A DNA stretch of 64,000 nucleotides. It comes from Desmodesmus armatus. Its lineage: Eukaryota > Chlorophyta > Chlorophyceae > Sphaeropleales > Scenedesmaceae. The position numbers and the translations under genes were made by a program. Shown piece after piece: positions 1-10,300 of this stretch. The stretch's first letter is position 1; each line of letters begins with the position of its first letter. The notes beneath the pieces were generated by a model that saw only the letters and a program-made list of their open reading frames with translations, was not told where the DNA came from and did no database searches. The stretch covers positions 62,001 through 126,000 of the forward strand of contig VIIQ02000665.1 in the NCBI GenBank assembly GCA_007449985.2, given 5' to 3'.

Positions 1-39
1 GAACTGGACTGGACACGCCCGTGGGCTCAAGAGTTAATA

Positions 40-3000
40 ATGGCACCTAAAACGTCGCCGCCAGCAGCTGGCCAGGCCCAGCCACAGAGTAGCTTGTTCA
101 GCCGGTGGATGTCTTGGCTACTGTCAATCAGATACGTCCAGCAGTCCCTGGTTTTGACTTGGAAGAACGGTGAGCACTCTTTGTTTGCAGCCAGCGACAC
201 CAGCCACCCCCGAGGAGAGAGCTCTTGCTGATCCATGCAGCTATTCACCTCACAACCTCGGACAACGCTGCTGTGGGTGCGGTTCTGCAGTTCTGGTTTC
301 ATGGAGGAACAGGAGGGCAACGTTTCTGCGTCTCTTAGCTCCTTTTGCATTCCTGCTGCTCGCTCTGGTTATTCAGCTGGCTCTGGACGCCAACAGCAAG
401 AGGTGCGCACCTGTCTGAGGTGGTGGTGGTGGTGATCGTGGTTGTGGTTCCTCCTATTGAGCATCAACAGATCAGAGGTAGCAGTTGCTGCTTCTGGATG
501 AGACATATCATAGGCTGTCTCTGAATCTGCATGCCAAGCGTGGCTACCATCACAACAGCTGTTGAGGGTTGCCACTCCAATGTCTCTAGTGGGCTGCTTC
601 GCTCAGCGATGGAGCAAGCAGCAGGTGCCGCCATCCCAGCACCATACCAGCGCAACCCCCCCTGGCATGCAGCGATGGCACAGAACCTCAAGAGCCCGTG
701 GTGCTGGCCGGCAGTGCAGCCACAGGGCTTCCTCACACTGCCATGCTTATCTTGCAACCAGCAGTCTCCGACGCACAGCCTTTCGGTCTTATGGTCTCTC
801 CTTCAGACCGAGGCGGTCCATCCATGTTGCCTTGCTGTGTCTCTTGTGCCGTGTGGCGGCCGCAACCGCAACATCAAATACCCACTGCCCCGCACACCCC
901 ACAGGCAGGAGCGCATACGGGAAACAGACACTGCTCCGCTGGTACCCATCAACCCGATACCATCCTGCCATGATGACCTGTACATAGCCAACAAGCCGTG
1001 CATCAACTTTCTATTCTCCCCCAGCAGCAGCAGCGTTGTACAGGTGGGCGCACTCCTGCAGCTACGCTGCAGGTTGGCGCAGCATGGTGCAGCAAGCTAT
1101 GGTGCATGTGGCGCAGCACGGTGCAGTAACAACAGCTGACACCATGAATGGCCAGCATGCAAACTTTGCGCAGAGCTCCAGCTGCCATTGCTATTGGTGG
1201 TCAGTGGTAGATAAAGCTGTTGGCAGTGTACAGCGGCGCACACCGGAGCATTGGCACCACCATGTTGGCCATCAGCACAGCCATGCCCATCAGGCAGTTG
1301 TAGTTGCCAGCTTGCGCACTGCATCACTGCGATGTTACGGTAGCATCCTCCTCTGTCGTGAAGGCGTATGTGCTTCACACCTTTTTGGTGTCTGTGTTGC
1401 AGGACATCATCAGGAATATAAGGCTTCGCAACACGCCAGCAATGACAGCAGATCAGGTGCGGTGCAGGCTGAGCTAGCCAGCTACTACTGCAGGAAGGGC
1501 CTTGGCGCAGCACATCACAGCACAGCGACGGTCACCGCCGGCGGCATTGCAGCGCAACACGGCAAAAGCACAGCTCATCCCAGCAGCAGCGTGTTTTGCC
1601 AAGTTCCTGCGTGGAGCACTGTCAGGCCATCACAATCGTTGGATCCCCTGACAGCTGCAAGTTGCTGGGTGCAGCATGCTGGGTGTGCTGATTGTGATAC
1701 TGTGTCATGCTGTCGGCAGGTTTTGGGTTTCGCTACTCGGTCGGATGCAGAGCTGTGGATGACAGCCAATCCAGAGTCCACCCTGGGAGCTGTGCACTTC
1801 CGCGTCGACAACACCACCACACCCGTCAGCATCAAGTACTCGGTGCAGACCAACACCACAGTGAGTGACCTCACGGTTGTAACCATCACCACGCCCTGCT
1901 GGCATGCTAGCAGCAGCATGTGGAGCACACTTCTGGAGTTGGCCACTGCAGTGCAGCAGCATTCTGGAGGGCTGGGCAACACGCACATGCGTAAGCCGTG
2001 CTGGGCGGGGTGCAGTCGCATGCCTTGCTGCCACAGCACCACCAAGGCGCCTGCGATGGTGCCTGACACAGTGTGCCGCTTCAAGCGCAAAGACAATGTT
2101 TCATGTTTTTCGCCGGCTGCATCCTGTTGTTTCTTCTCTCAGACGAAGGGCTTCAGGGGTAACTACCAGAGCCCGGTGACCTTCTTCACCCTGCCGCTCA
2201 CCAGCGCGGTGGCACGGGAGGTCAGCAGAGTGCAGCTGGCAGCAGCAGGGGGTGACCCTGAGGCACTGCAGTGGAGCCCACAGCTCAGGGCCTTCCCACA
2301 CCCACAGGTGAGGGGCGCACACTGTAACAAGTGAGGTGTACACACTGGCTGACATGGCCGTGTGTGGACATTGTGGGACATAGTCAACGGTTGACACCTG
2401 CCTGGCCATCAGTGATGCGCCTAGCTATGATTACTTGGCTGTGGTGGATGCAGTGTCACCTTCATGTTGAGACTTGCTGGTAACTTGCAGTAGGTGAAGT
2501 GATCTGCAGGACATCCTCCCCCATGCATGGCGGCATCAGTACATCATTGTCTGCGGCTACAACAGGTGGCAACATGGCATGCTATGGTTATTGCATGCTG
2601 ATAAGATTCCGTTGTGTTCGTGCATACTTATAAGATCCCGTGTTTGTGTTGCTGCTGCTGTCAACTCCTGCAGCTGCGCAGCATCGGCATGGTTGGCTAT
2701 GTGCTGGGGCCCTTCATCTTTGCGGCCTGCATGTTTGGCATGGTCATGCAGGTGAGGGGCTGAGACAGACGCATGAGCAATGCAGGAGCAAGTGGGCCAG
2801 CCAAATGTACAATTTCACTTGTGGGCAGATGCTGGGTATGTGGCAGGGCTATCGGTGTAGCGCAGTGATTGCGCCAGCTGGAAGGGCCAGCACTGTATCA
2901 GACAGACGGTCTGACTGCCTTGAGGCACATGCTGTTCTGTGCTGTGGTTTCCTGCTTGCACCGTCTGCGCTGCCTCTGCTGTTGGTGCTGTGCTGACCTC

Positions 3001-6000
3001 GGCTGTGCTGTCCTGCGCTATGCTGTACCTTGTGCTGTGGTGTACTGGGGTACTTCACGCGTGCAGCTTGGTGCTGTTGTTGGTGAGAAGGAGGTGGGCC
3101 TGGTGACTGCCCTGCGGCTGATGGGGCTGCGTCAGTCTGCCTACTGGACCAGCTGGGTGGCTGCTGACCTGCTGCTGGGCTTCCTCACGGCACTCAGCAT
3201 CGTCATATGGGGTGAGTTGGTGGATTCAACATGGCCCAGGATGTTTGGGTGTGTTGCATTGCAGGTGCATGCAGTCTGTGTCCAATACTGGCAGGGAGCC
3301 ATAGTAGGTATGGCTGTTGAATGTCATTTTCATCAGCCATGAAGGCTGTGACGTGGTGGCTACGTGTACCTGCTCGGTTGCACGGTCCACACATACATCT
3401 GTACTGCTGCTCTGGCTGCCCCACCTTGCAGGCCTGATCATGCAGTTCCGCTTCTTCCTGCGCAACGACTTTGGTCTGTTGCTGCTGTTGTTCTGGCTGT
3501 TCACGTTGGCCCTGAGCAGCTTCAGCTATTTCCTTTCAGTCTTCATGAGCCGCGCACAGTCAGCAACCTACACAGGCTTTGCAGTGTTCCTGGTGAGCAG
3601 CCAGCCCGGTCTGATATCTTGTCCTGTAAGGGAGGTCTTGTGAAGGGCCTTGTGCCAGGTGGTATTTGTTCTGGTTGCATACACACCCTCTTGGCAGTCG
3701 GCAACACACACAGGCTTTGCAGTATTCCAGCTTGGTGCCTTTGGAAGGCAGCCGCTGAGGCTGCACCATTTTGTGGCAGGCTGTTCAACATTATAGCCCC
3801 CCCCCCATTATTTAAATGCCCTGTCCAGCGCCACTCTCCCACCCTTCCAGTCCTTGCACCACCCCCTCTGCCACTGCCACAGATTGGCTGGATCTGCCAG
3901 ACTATCATTGTGTTTGGTGTCCCGTACGACCCTGAAACCTACTTTGCCCCCTCAGGGGTGGGGTACGCGTTCTTCTGGATCTTTGCGCTGCTGCCGTGGG
4001 CCCCCCTCAGCAAGGCAACTCAGGACCTGGCGTCCGCCACCAACTCAGACAAGAGCCCAGGTACAGCTGGGAAAGTGCTGGTTAGGACAGGCCGTATGGT
4101 GCCGGTTTCACTTGCTGTGTTATCCTTGTGGCAGCCGCGTCAGCCGTGTCGGGACTTCTGATCAGGCAGCTACAATATTGTGCACTAGCAGCCGCAGCAG
4201 TCGCACTGCGAGTCACAAACGGCTGCTGCTGCAGTGCTGGGCATGTGCGGCAGTAGCGAGAGAGAACAGTACACCAAACAGAGTCCCATCCACCAGCCAA
4301 CAGGGACTAGTGGCGATGCGCATGCTTGTGCCTGTATGCACTGTTGTGCGCTTGCAGGCCTGAGGTGGGACCAGCGTGACAGCTACTGCCAGTACATCCC
4401 AAATGCGGACCTGCGCCCGCCTGTGGACCCCACGGTGGCGTATGTGAACTATGATTGCCTCTTCCCCATCAGCCATTGCTACTTGACACTCATCCTGCAG
4501 GTGAGCCCTGACCAAGTCTACAGGGTCTGACCGTCAGTCGTCATGTGTGTCTTGCACATCCCCTTGCTGTTGACACTGTCACTATGATAGTGTTTGCTGT
4601 TGGAAAAGCTGCACAAGGTGGAGGGTTCTTGAATGTCACATGGTGGGTCTGGCCAAGCCTACAGGGTAGTTATGTGTGTCCTGTGGATGACCTTGCTGTT
4701 GTCATATATATAGCATCTGCTGTCGCAAGAGCTGTCACAGCTAAGGTGGAGGGTACTTGAAGGTGTGTGTGTGTGGGGGGGGGGGGGGGGGGGGGGTGCC
4801 CTAGCAACTTTGCTTGGTGCACTCTGCATTGATTTTGCTGGGCGCTGCCGTGTCAACCTGTATCAACCTGCTTACAAAAAATACAACTCCCAGCTTCTAC
4901 TGCAATGTGGCGTTGTTTTTGTTGCAGGCTTTGGGTTGGCTAGCACTGGCCATCTACCTCGACAACGTCCTCTCAGGGCCCAACAAGCGGGCCAGGCCCC
5001 CCTGGTACTTCCTCCAGCCCTCCTACTGGATGCGCACCCAAGGCGCACGCTGCGGCTTATCCTCTCGACAGCAGCACCTGCTGCTGGCACAGGCCACCGC
5101 AGCACAGCACGCCACAGCGGGGGCAGGGGCAGTGGGATCTCAGGGACCCAAGCAGCCGGCTCAGCTGTCAGGAGGCTGCCAGCCGGGTGCAGGGCCACAG
5201 CAGGGGAGTCAGCAGCAGGATGCCAGGCTGGAAATCAGTGGCAGCAATAACGGCGGCTACAGTGGCAGCAATGGGGTGGATGAGGATGTGTTGGCTGAGG
5301 AGGTGGCAATGCAGGCACTGCTGCAGGAGCTACTGCCTGTAGCAGCGGCAGCAGCAGCCAGGGAGAGTGCTGGTGGGGCAGCAGGCGGGGGTGTGGATGC
5401 AGCTCGTTCGCAGCTGAGCGCTGCCCCCAGTTGGCCGCAGCTGCAGTCGGTCTTCTCCAGGAAGCAGCTGCAAAGGAGCAGCAGTATAAAACCCGACCCT
5501 GAGGCGGGTACAGCACAGGTCACGGGTTCGAGTCCTCGCAGCAGCACTGACGCAGACTGTCAGGTTGCTGACCCCTCTACGGCAAGCAAGGAGAACGGCG
5601 GCAGCAGCGGATGGGACTTTGCTGGGTATGCGTTGGCAGTGTTTGGGTTGAGGAAGGTGTTCAAGGCTGCCAGGGGGTGTTGTCCCCCAGGGGGGTGCTG
5701 TGCGGGGGGTGCCAAGGACTTCCATGCCCTGCGGGGTGTGTGGCTGGGCATCAAGCCTGGCCAGCTGTTTGCGCTGTTGGGGCCAAATGGAGCTGGCAAG
5801 ACGACGATGATCAACTGCCTGACAGGTGGGTGGCGCGTGGCTGTGTGTGGTGAGGAGGCCAGCACGGGACAGGCAACATGTTGCTGCCCAGATTGTGATG
5901 ATGTGTTTGGTCAGCCAGAAGGTTGAGGGAGGTTGAACTTGGGTTGAAACTGGTATAAGAGCCTGCGGCAAGAAGGGTTGTAATGAGGAAAGCAGGGTGA

Positions 6001-9000
6001 TGGTGTGTGATGATGTAGCCCGGGAAGCCGCCAGCCCAGCACCCATGGCATCTCCTGCAGGGGGTGGGGCTGGGGGCAAGATATCTTGCCCCAGCAGGAT
6101 CGAGAGAGTCCTTGAGAGTGGATACTACCTGGTGTGGCAGTGCCTCCCTTTTTGCTAGCATGCAACATTAAACACAGCTCGCTGCCGCACAATCCCTGCC
6201 GCCTTTTGTCCGCTTTGCCCTGCTGTTTTGCAGGCCTGCTGCCCCCATCAGGCGGTGAGATGCTGCTGTGTGGCGAGTCCATCCTGACCGAGGGCGGTCT
6301 GGACCGTGCCACAGGCCTGATCGGTGTGTGTCCCCAGTTTGATGTGCTGTGGGGTGAACTCACTGGGCTGGAACACCTGCTAGTGGCAGCACACGTCAAG
6401 GGACTGCCTTGGACAGAGGTGAGTGCAACCTGGTGACTTGGCTGTTGATCCGTCAGGCTGAACTGTAGGTTCACAAGAACAATACAGGCACAAAGGGCTT
6501 TCAGCACACGCTGCACCCTGCTTGGCGCCCCAGCCTGCCTTGAAGGAGGCTGTTTCCAGTATTGCTGCCTTCCATGCGCCGCCTGCATCCTTCTTTTTCC
6601 GGGACTGGCCCTGCAGTGCAAGCGACAGAGTCTTGTGCTAATCAAGGCTTGACTATTGGGGTTCCCCTCGGACCTGCCTGTGTCGACAGATGAAGTACTT
6701 GGATACATGCAAGCTCACTAAGGCTGTCCTACTAGGTAGGCAAGCAACAGTGACGTAATCCCTCAGTACCGAGCAGTGTGTGTCTTTGTGGCTGTGGCTG
6801 TGCCTGCAGGTGCCTTCTGCTGCGTCCAGGCTGCTGTCGCGTGTGCAGCTGCAGGGTGCACTGGGTGTGCGTTCCAGTGCCTACTCTGGGGGCATGAAGC
6901 GGCGGTTGAGTGTGGCGGTGGCGCTGGTGGGGGACCCCAAGGTGCTCTTCCTGGACGAACCAACAACAGGTACGGTATGACAAGGGGTGTAAGTTGACTA
7001 ATCATTGGTTATTGCTGTTACAGTTTGCATTGCGCTGCAGTCGTGTGACTCACAGAGCGTCTTCAAGGCTGCGCGCACCGCAGATCCTGTCGTGGTTGGT
7101 TGGCAAGCGCACAGAGACTGCCAGCCTTTGATGGGTGCTGTTTGTGACCTGCGCATCCCCAGCAGCAGCCACTTCAGCCTGAGTGCAAGGTGATTATTTT
7201 TGGCACGCATGGTGTGCTTCTTGTGCATATTGTGAGCATGCATTGACTGCTGGTTCCTCCTGGTGCTGCGCTGTGCCCTGCAGGCATGGACCCCATCAGC
7301 CGCCGTGCTGTGTGGGATGTCATCCAGGAGGCCAAGATGGGCCGAGCTGTGGTGCTCACCACACACAGGTAAAGCAGCCAGACAGGCATGCGCTCAGCCA
7401 GCTTTCCCCGCCATTGTCACTTTTCACAGGCCCGTTTGGAACTCCTGCAGGCCCCTCATGCCAGTATGTGCTGCATCAAGTGAATAGCATGCATTGCTTC
7501 AGTGCCGAGCTGTGGTGCTCACCACACACAGGTAAGGCAGCCAGACAGGCAGGCGGCCTTCCCCACCAACATCACTTTTCAAAGGCCGGGCCGGAGCACC
7601 TGCAGGCCCCTCATGCTAGCGTCTGCTGCAGCGTGCAGGAATCATATTGCGTAGTCTGCCTTGGCGTGGGTCAGTGCAGTTTGCCTTCTGATGGCCTGCT
7701 TCTGCTGCTTGATCTCTTCTTCACCTTCCTTCCCTCATCGCACCACAATAGACAGCTGCCTGATGACTGATGTTGCTTTAACCCCCCCCTCTCCCCTCCC
7801 CCTTCCCCAATTCCAGTATGGAGGAGGCGGACATCCTGGGTGACCGCATCGGCATCGTTGCACGCGGCCGCCTGCGCGCCCTGGGCAACAGCATACGCCT
7901 CAAGCAGAAGTTTGGCACAGGCTACCAGGTGCTGGTGTCCCTCTTGGACTCGCACACTGCAGCAGCAGGCAGCGGCGGCAGCGGGAAGCATATTCCTGGG
8001 GTCAGGCAGCGGCGCAGGAGTGGGCCAAAGCCAGCAGCAGCAGCAGCTGACGGCAGCAGCGGGATGGGGAGTCCAAGGGGAGGGCTGGGCTCTGTGCAGC
8101 AGCAGTGGCCGGACCTCAGTCCCAGGAGTGTGGTTGTAGGGCAGGTTGCATCGCAGGGGGGCCCATTGCAGATTCCTGCAAGCATTGCAGAGGACTCACC
8201 CCCAAGCAGCAGCAGCAGTCCTGCAGCAGCTGCCAGCAGCAGCAGCAGTGGCAGCAGTGGCCGTCGCAGCAGGGAGACACCTCCCGGGTCACCTAGGGGT
8301 GATTACTCATCGTCGGGGGGTTCCTCAACTGCTGCTGGGCCAAGGGCTGCTGTGCGGGCGCTGTTTGCTGCGCACCTAGAGGGCCTTTCTCCCTCAGAAG
8401 AAAACAGGCGCAGCTTGCAGTTCCTCGTCCCTGGTCACCAGCAGCAGCAGCTGGTGGGCCTGCTGCAGCAGCTGGAGGCAGCAATGGCGGCTGGCAGCAG
8501 TGGCGGCAGCAGTGGCAGCTGTGTCAGTGACTTGGCGGCAGCTGTGGAGGTGGTTGGTGAGGAGGGAGTGAGGGCGCTGCAGCGTGGTGTGGCGGATGTG
8601 CAGCTGAGTCTGACAAGCCTGGAGGAGGTGTTTTTGTCCATTGCAAAGCAGGTGAGCTGCCGGCTTGCAGATCTGTAGCTGTTTGTGCAGTCTGGGTGCA
8701 CATTGGGGGGGGGGGGGGGGGGGAGGGGCTGAGGGGAGGGGCTTTGGGGATCCACGTGTGTGGCAGGGTGGGGTTGCAGGAGTGCAGGGGTGTGTGGATG
8801 TGCAGCTCAGCTTGACAAGTCTGGAGGAGGTGTTCCTCTCTATTGCAAAGCAGTTGAGCTGCCTGGCAGCGATTTCTGTGGTGCAGGGTAGGAGGGGTTG
8901 GTGGTGCAGTAGAGGGGGGGACACTGTGCGGTGTATCGGGTGATTCCGTACAACAGGACAAAGCAACCTCATCACTCAAGGCAAAGGTAGGAATGTAGGT

Positions 9001-10300
9001 ATATGTAGGAAGGCAAAAGCCTGTCCCTCCGTGTAGTTGGGTCCCTCATCGGGCTTACGGGCGTCACTGCGGTCCCAGGGGGCTACCCCCTGGGACCACA
9101 TATTGTGAGCACCCCCAACGTTGCCAACGGAAGCAACCCAGGCCCCCTACGGGAGTCGAACCATGGACTTCAACGTCGGCGCCGCCACCACAGTCCGCCG
9201 CCGTCCAGCTCCGCCATCTTTGCCTTGCCTGATATAGTAAGGAGTTTGGAGTTACATAGAATGGTAGCGTCAAACAGGGTTTAGCAAAAACGACTGTAAC
9301 ACAACTACTACTACTACTACGACTTGAACAAAGCAGGGCGCAAATTGGAGGCGAGGGGCAAAGTACGGCCGGTTAGTCCCTGTCGGAGCCTTTTCAAAAT
9401 AACTTATGGCACATTGTGAGCAACATACATCAGCAGCAACGGCTTGACGACCGCAAGTATGTTTGCGATGGTGGGCAGGGGGTGCGGAGAAGCCGATCAA
9501 TGTTTGTATCAAGACGAACCCACATATTTTGCAGCTGCCGACTGATTGATTACTTCCCACATTCTTGGGCTCTTTTTGTTTGCTGTGCAGTGTGACCTTC
9601 AGTTGGGGGCAAGTCTGTCGCAGCCAGGGCTTATGACAGTGTTAGCGTTCTAGTATGTGCACCTTCAGTCCTGTCGAAAAAATGCCTGAGGATGTGCGTT
9701 CAATTGGCTTGGTTGCTAGCTGCAGCCAACACAGGTCACATCCTCTGCTCTTTGCTTGGTGCCGCGTTTTGAAAGTCTGGGTGGATGCTGCTCAGCAATG
9801 GCCCATTGCTGCTGCTGTGCTGTGGTTGACCCCTGAGGCTAAGCTTTGCCATGCTGTGCTGTGCCGTTTACCAGGCTGAGTTGGAGGCATCTGCTGAGAG
9901 TGGAGCCACAGTGAAGATCACCTTGCCTGATACAGGCAAGCAGCTGGAGGTGGCAGTGGGCCAGGACTGGGTAGAGGACACCTCTCCTTTTACTGCTGCT
10001 GCTGCTACTACTGCTGGTACTGCTACTGGATCTACGTGGTTCGGCTTTGGATCTGGGACTAGTGGTGGTGGTGGTGGTGGCAGTGTGGTTGTAGGCCCCT
10101 CGCTTCAGCACAGTGGTTTGAGTGGTGGTGGTGTCGGTGGTGGTGTGATGAGGACGTACCGCATCAAGTGGGTTCAGGATGAGTCAGGTGCTCTGGCAGT
10201 GCTGGAGGTTGTGCCAGCTGTGCGGCCACAGCAGCAGCCGCAGCAGGTGGTGTCTAGTTCTGGGGGTGGCCAGGCAGCAGTTGCGCCTGTGGCGTTTTGA
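40..10300 (+). CDS. ABC transporter A family, plant-type half-size (one nucleotide-binding domain)
   Basis: A membrane lipid or sterol exporter by family; substrate unknown. Exons: 40-169, 195-402, 905-1043, 1403-1456, 1720-1860, 2143-2307, 2674-2751, 3067-3211, 3432-3592, 3883-4060, 4358-4500, 4928-5825, 6234-6418, 6810-6969, 7284-7368, 7817-8651, 9875-10300; all phases agree and sum to 4,131 nt (1,376 aa). A first transmembrane segment lies near residues 85-110, a lumenal loop follows, then a five- or six-helix bundle from about 280 to 530. The NBD has Walker [10 protein letters not shown] near 798, Q-loop CPQFD near 847, signature YSGGMKRR near 900, Walker [10 protein letters not shown] near 920 and H-loop LTTHS near 955. 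The C-terminal domain ([12 protein letters not shown], then AELEAS and [11 protein letters not shown]) is typical of plant ABCA2-12 type proteins, which are about 940 aa; the excess is Gln/Ala/Ser/Gly-rich inserts in exons 12, 16 and 17. Exon 1 and its ATG are the least certain part. Confidence 0.92.
3695..3728 (+). repeat. decayed copy of ABCA exon 9 edge, in the following intron
   Basis: These 34 bases repeat 3557-3590, near the 3' end of the exon coding [10 protein letters not shown], with about five differences. The copy lies about 100 bases inside the next intron. The following bases have no GT donor where the real exon has one, so it is not a usable exon. Confidence 0.75.
4504..4764 (+). 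repeat. tandem duplication inside ABCA intron 11
   Basis: Two diverged units of about 120-135 bases, 4504-4640 and 4644-4764. Each begins near CTACAGGGT, shares the CCTTGCTGTTG core and ends with GGTGGAGGGTNCTTGAA. They are purely intronic. A run of about 27 G follows at about 4768-4796. Confidence 0.7.
7341..7634 (+). repeat. 130-bp tandem duplication covering the end of ABCA exon 15 and its donor
   Basis: Unit 1 is 7341-7474 and unit 2 is 7504-7634. Both hold the codons for RAVVLTTH, a GTAA donor and the same intron start (GCAGCCAGACAGGCA). Unit 2 is therefore a potential second donor-bearing exon end lying in the intron, with no acceptor of its own evident. Confidence 0.8.
8791..8862 (+). 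pseudogene. duplicated, splice-dead copy of the end of ABCA exon 16
   Basis: It repeats 8594-8665 and still codes [18 protein letters not shown], but the donor GT after the last codon is TT here, so it cannot be joined to the last exon at 9875. The upstream copy ending at 8651 keeps GTGAGC and is the one used in the model. Most base differences inside the copy are silent, so it decayed recently or was once used. Confidence 0.8.
9071..9097. repeat. perfect 12-bp hairpin in the last ABCA intron
   Basis: GGTCCCAGGGGG, a 3-base loop CTA, then the exact reverse complement. It sits just downstream, on the minus strand, of the tRNA-like A and B boxes at 9152-9216, so it may be the body of that element. 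Confidence 0.75.
9071..9230 (-). mobile_element. candidate tRNA-derived SINE (minus strand) in the last ABCA intron
   Basis: On the minus strand TGGCGGAGCTGG (9216-9205) fits the RNA polymerase III A box and GGTTCGACTCC (9162-9152) is an exact B box, 42 bases apart. The sequence does not fold into a full tRNA cloverleaf, so a tRNA-derived SINE is more likely than a tRNA gene. The intron is unusually long (8652-9874) and includes an ACT trinucleotide run at about 9302-9320. Ends and target-site duplication were not found. Confidence 0.45.

Noticed and set aside
5519..5545. Polymerase III B-box-like GGTTCGAGTCC inside ABCA exon 12
   Set aside because: It is inside an open coding exon, no matching A box or tRNA fold is present; most likely chance.
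6690..6735. Possible ABCA mini-exon reading [15 protein letters not shown] between exons 13 and 14
   Set aside because: It has AG and GT at its edges, but its 46 bases would shift the frame of exon 14, while exons 13 and 14 join in phase without it.
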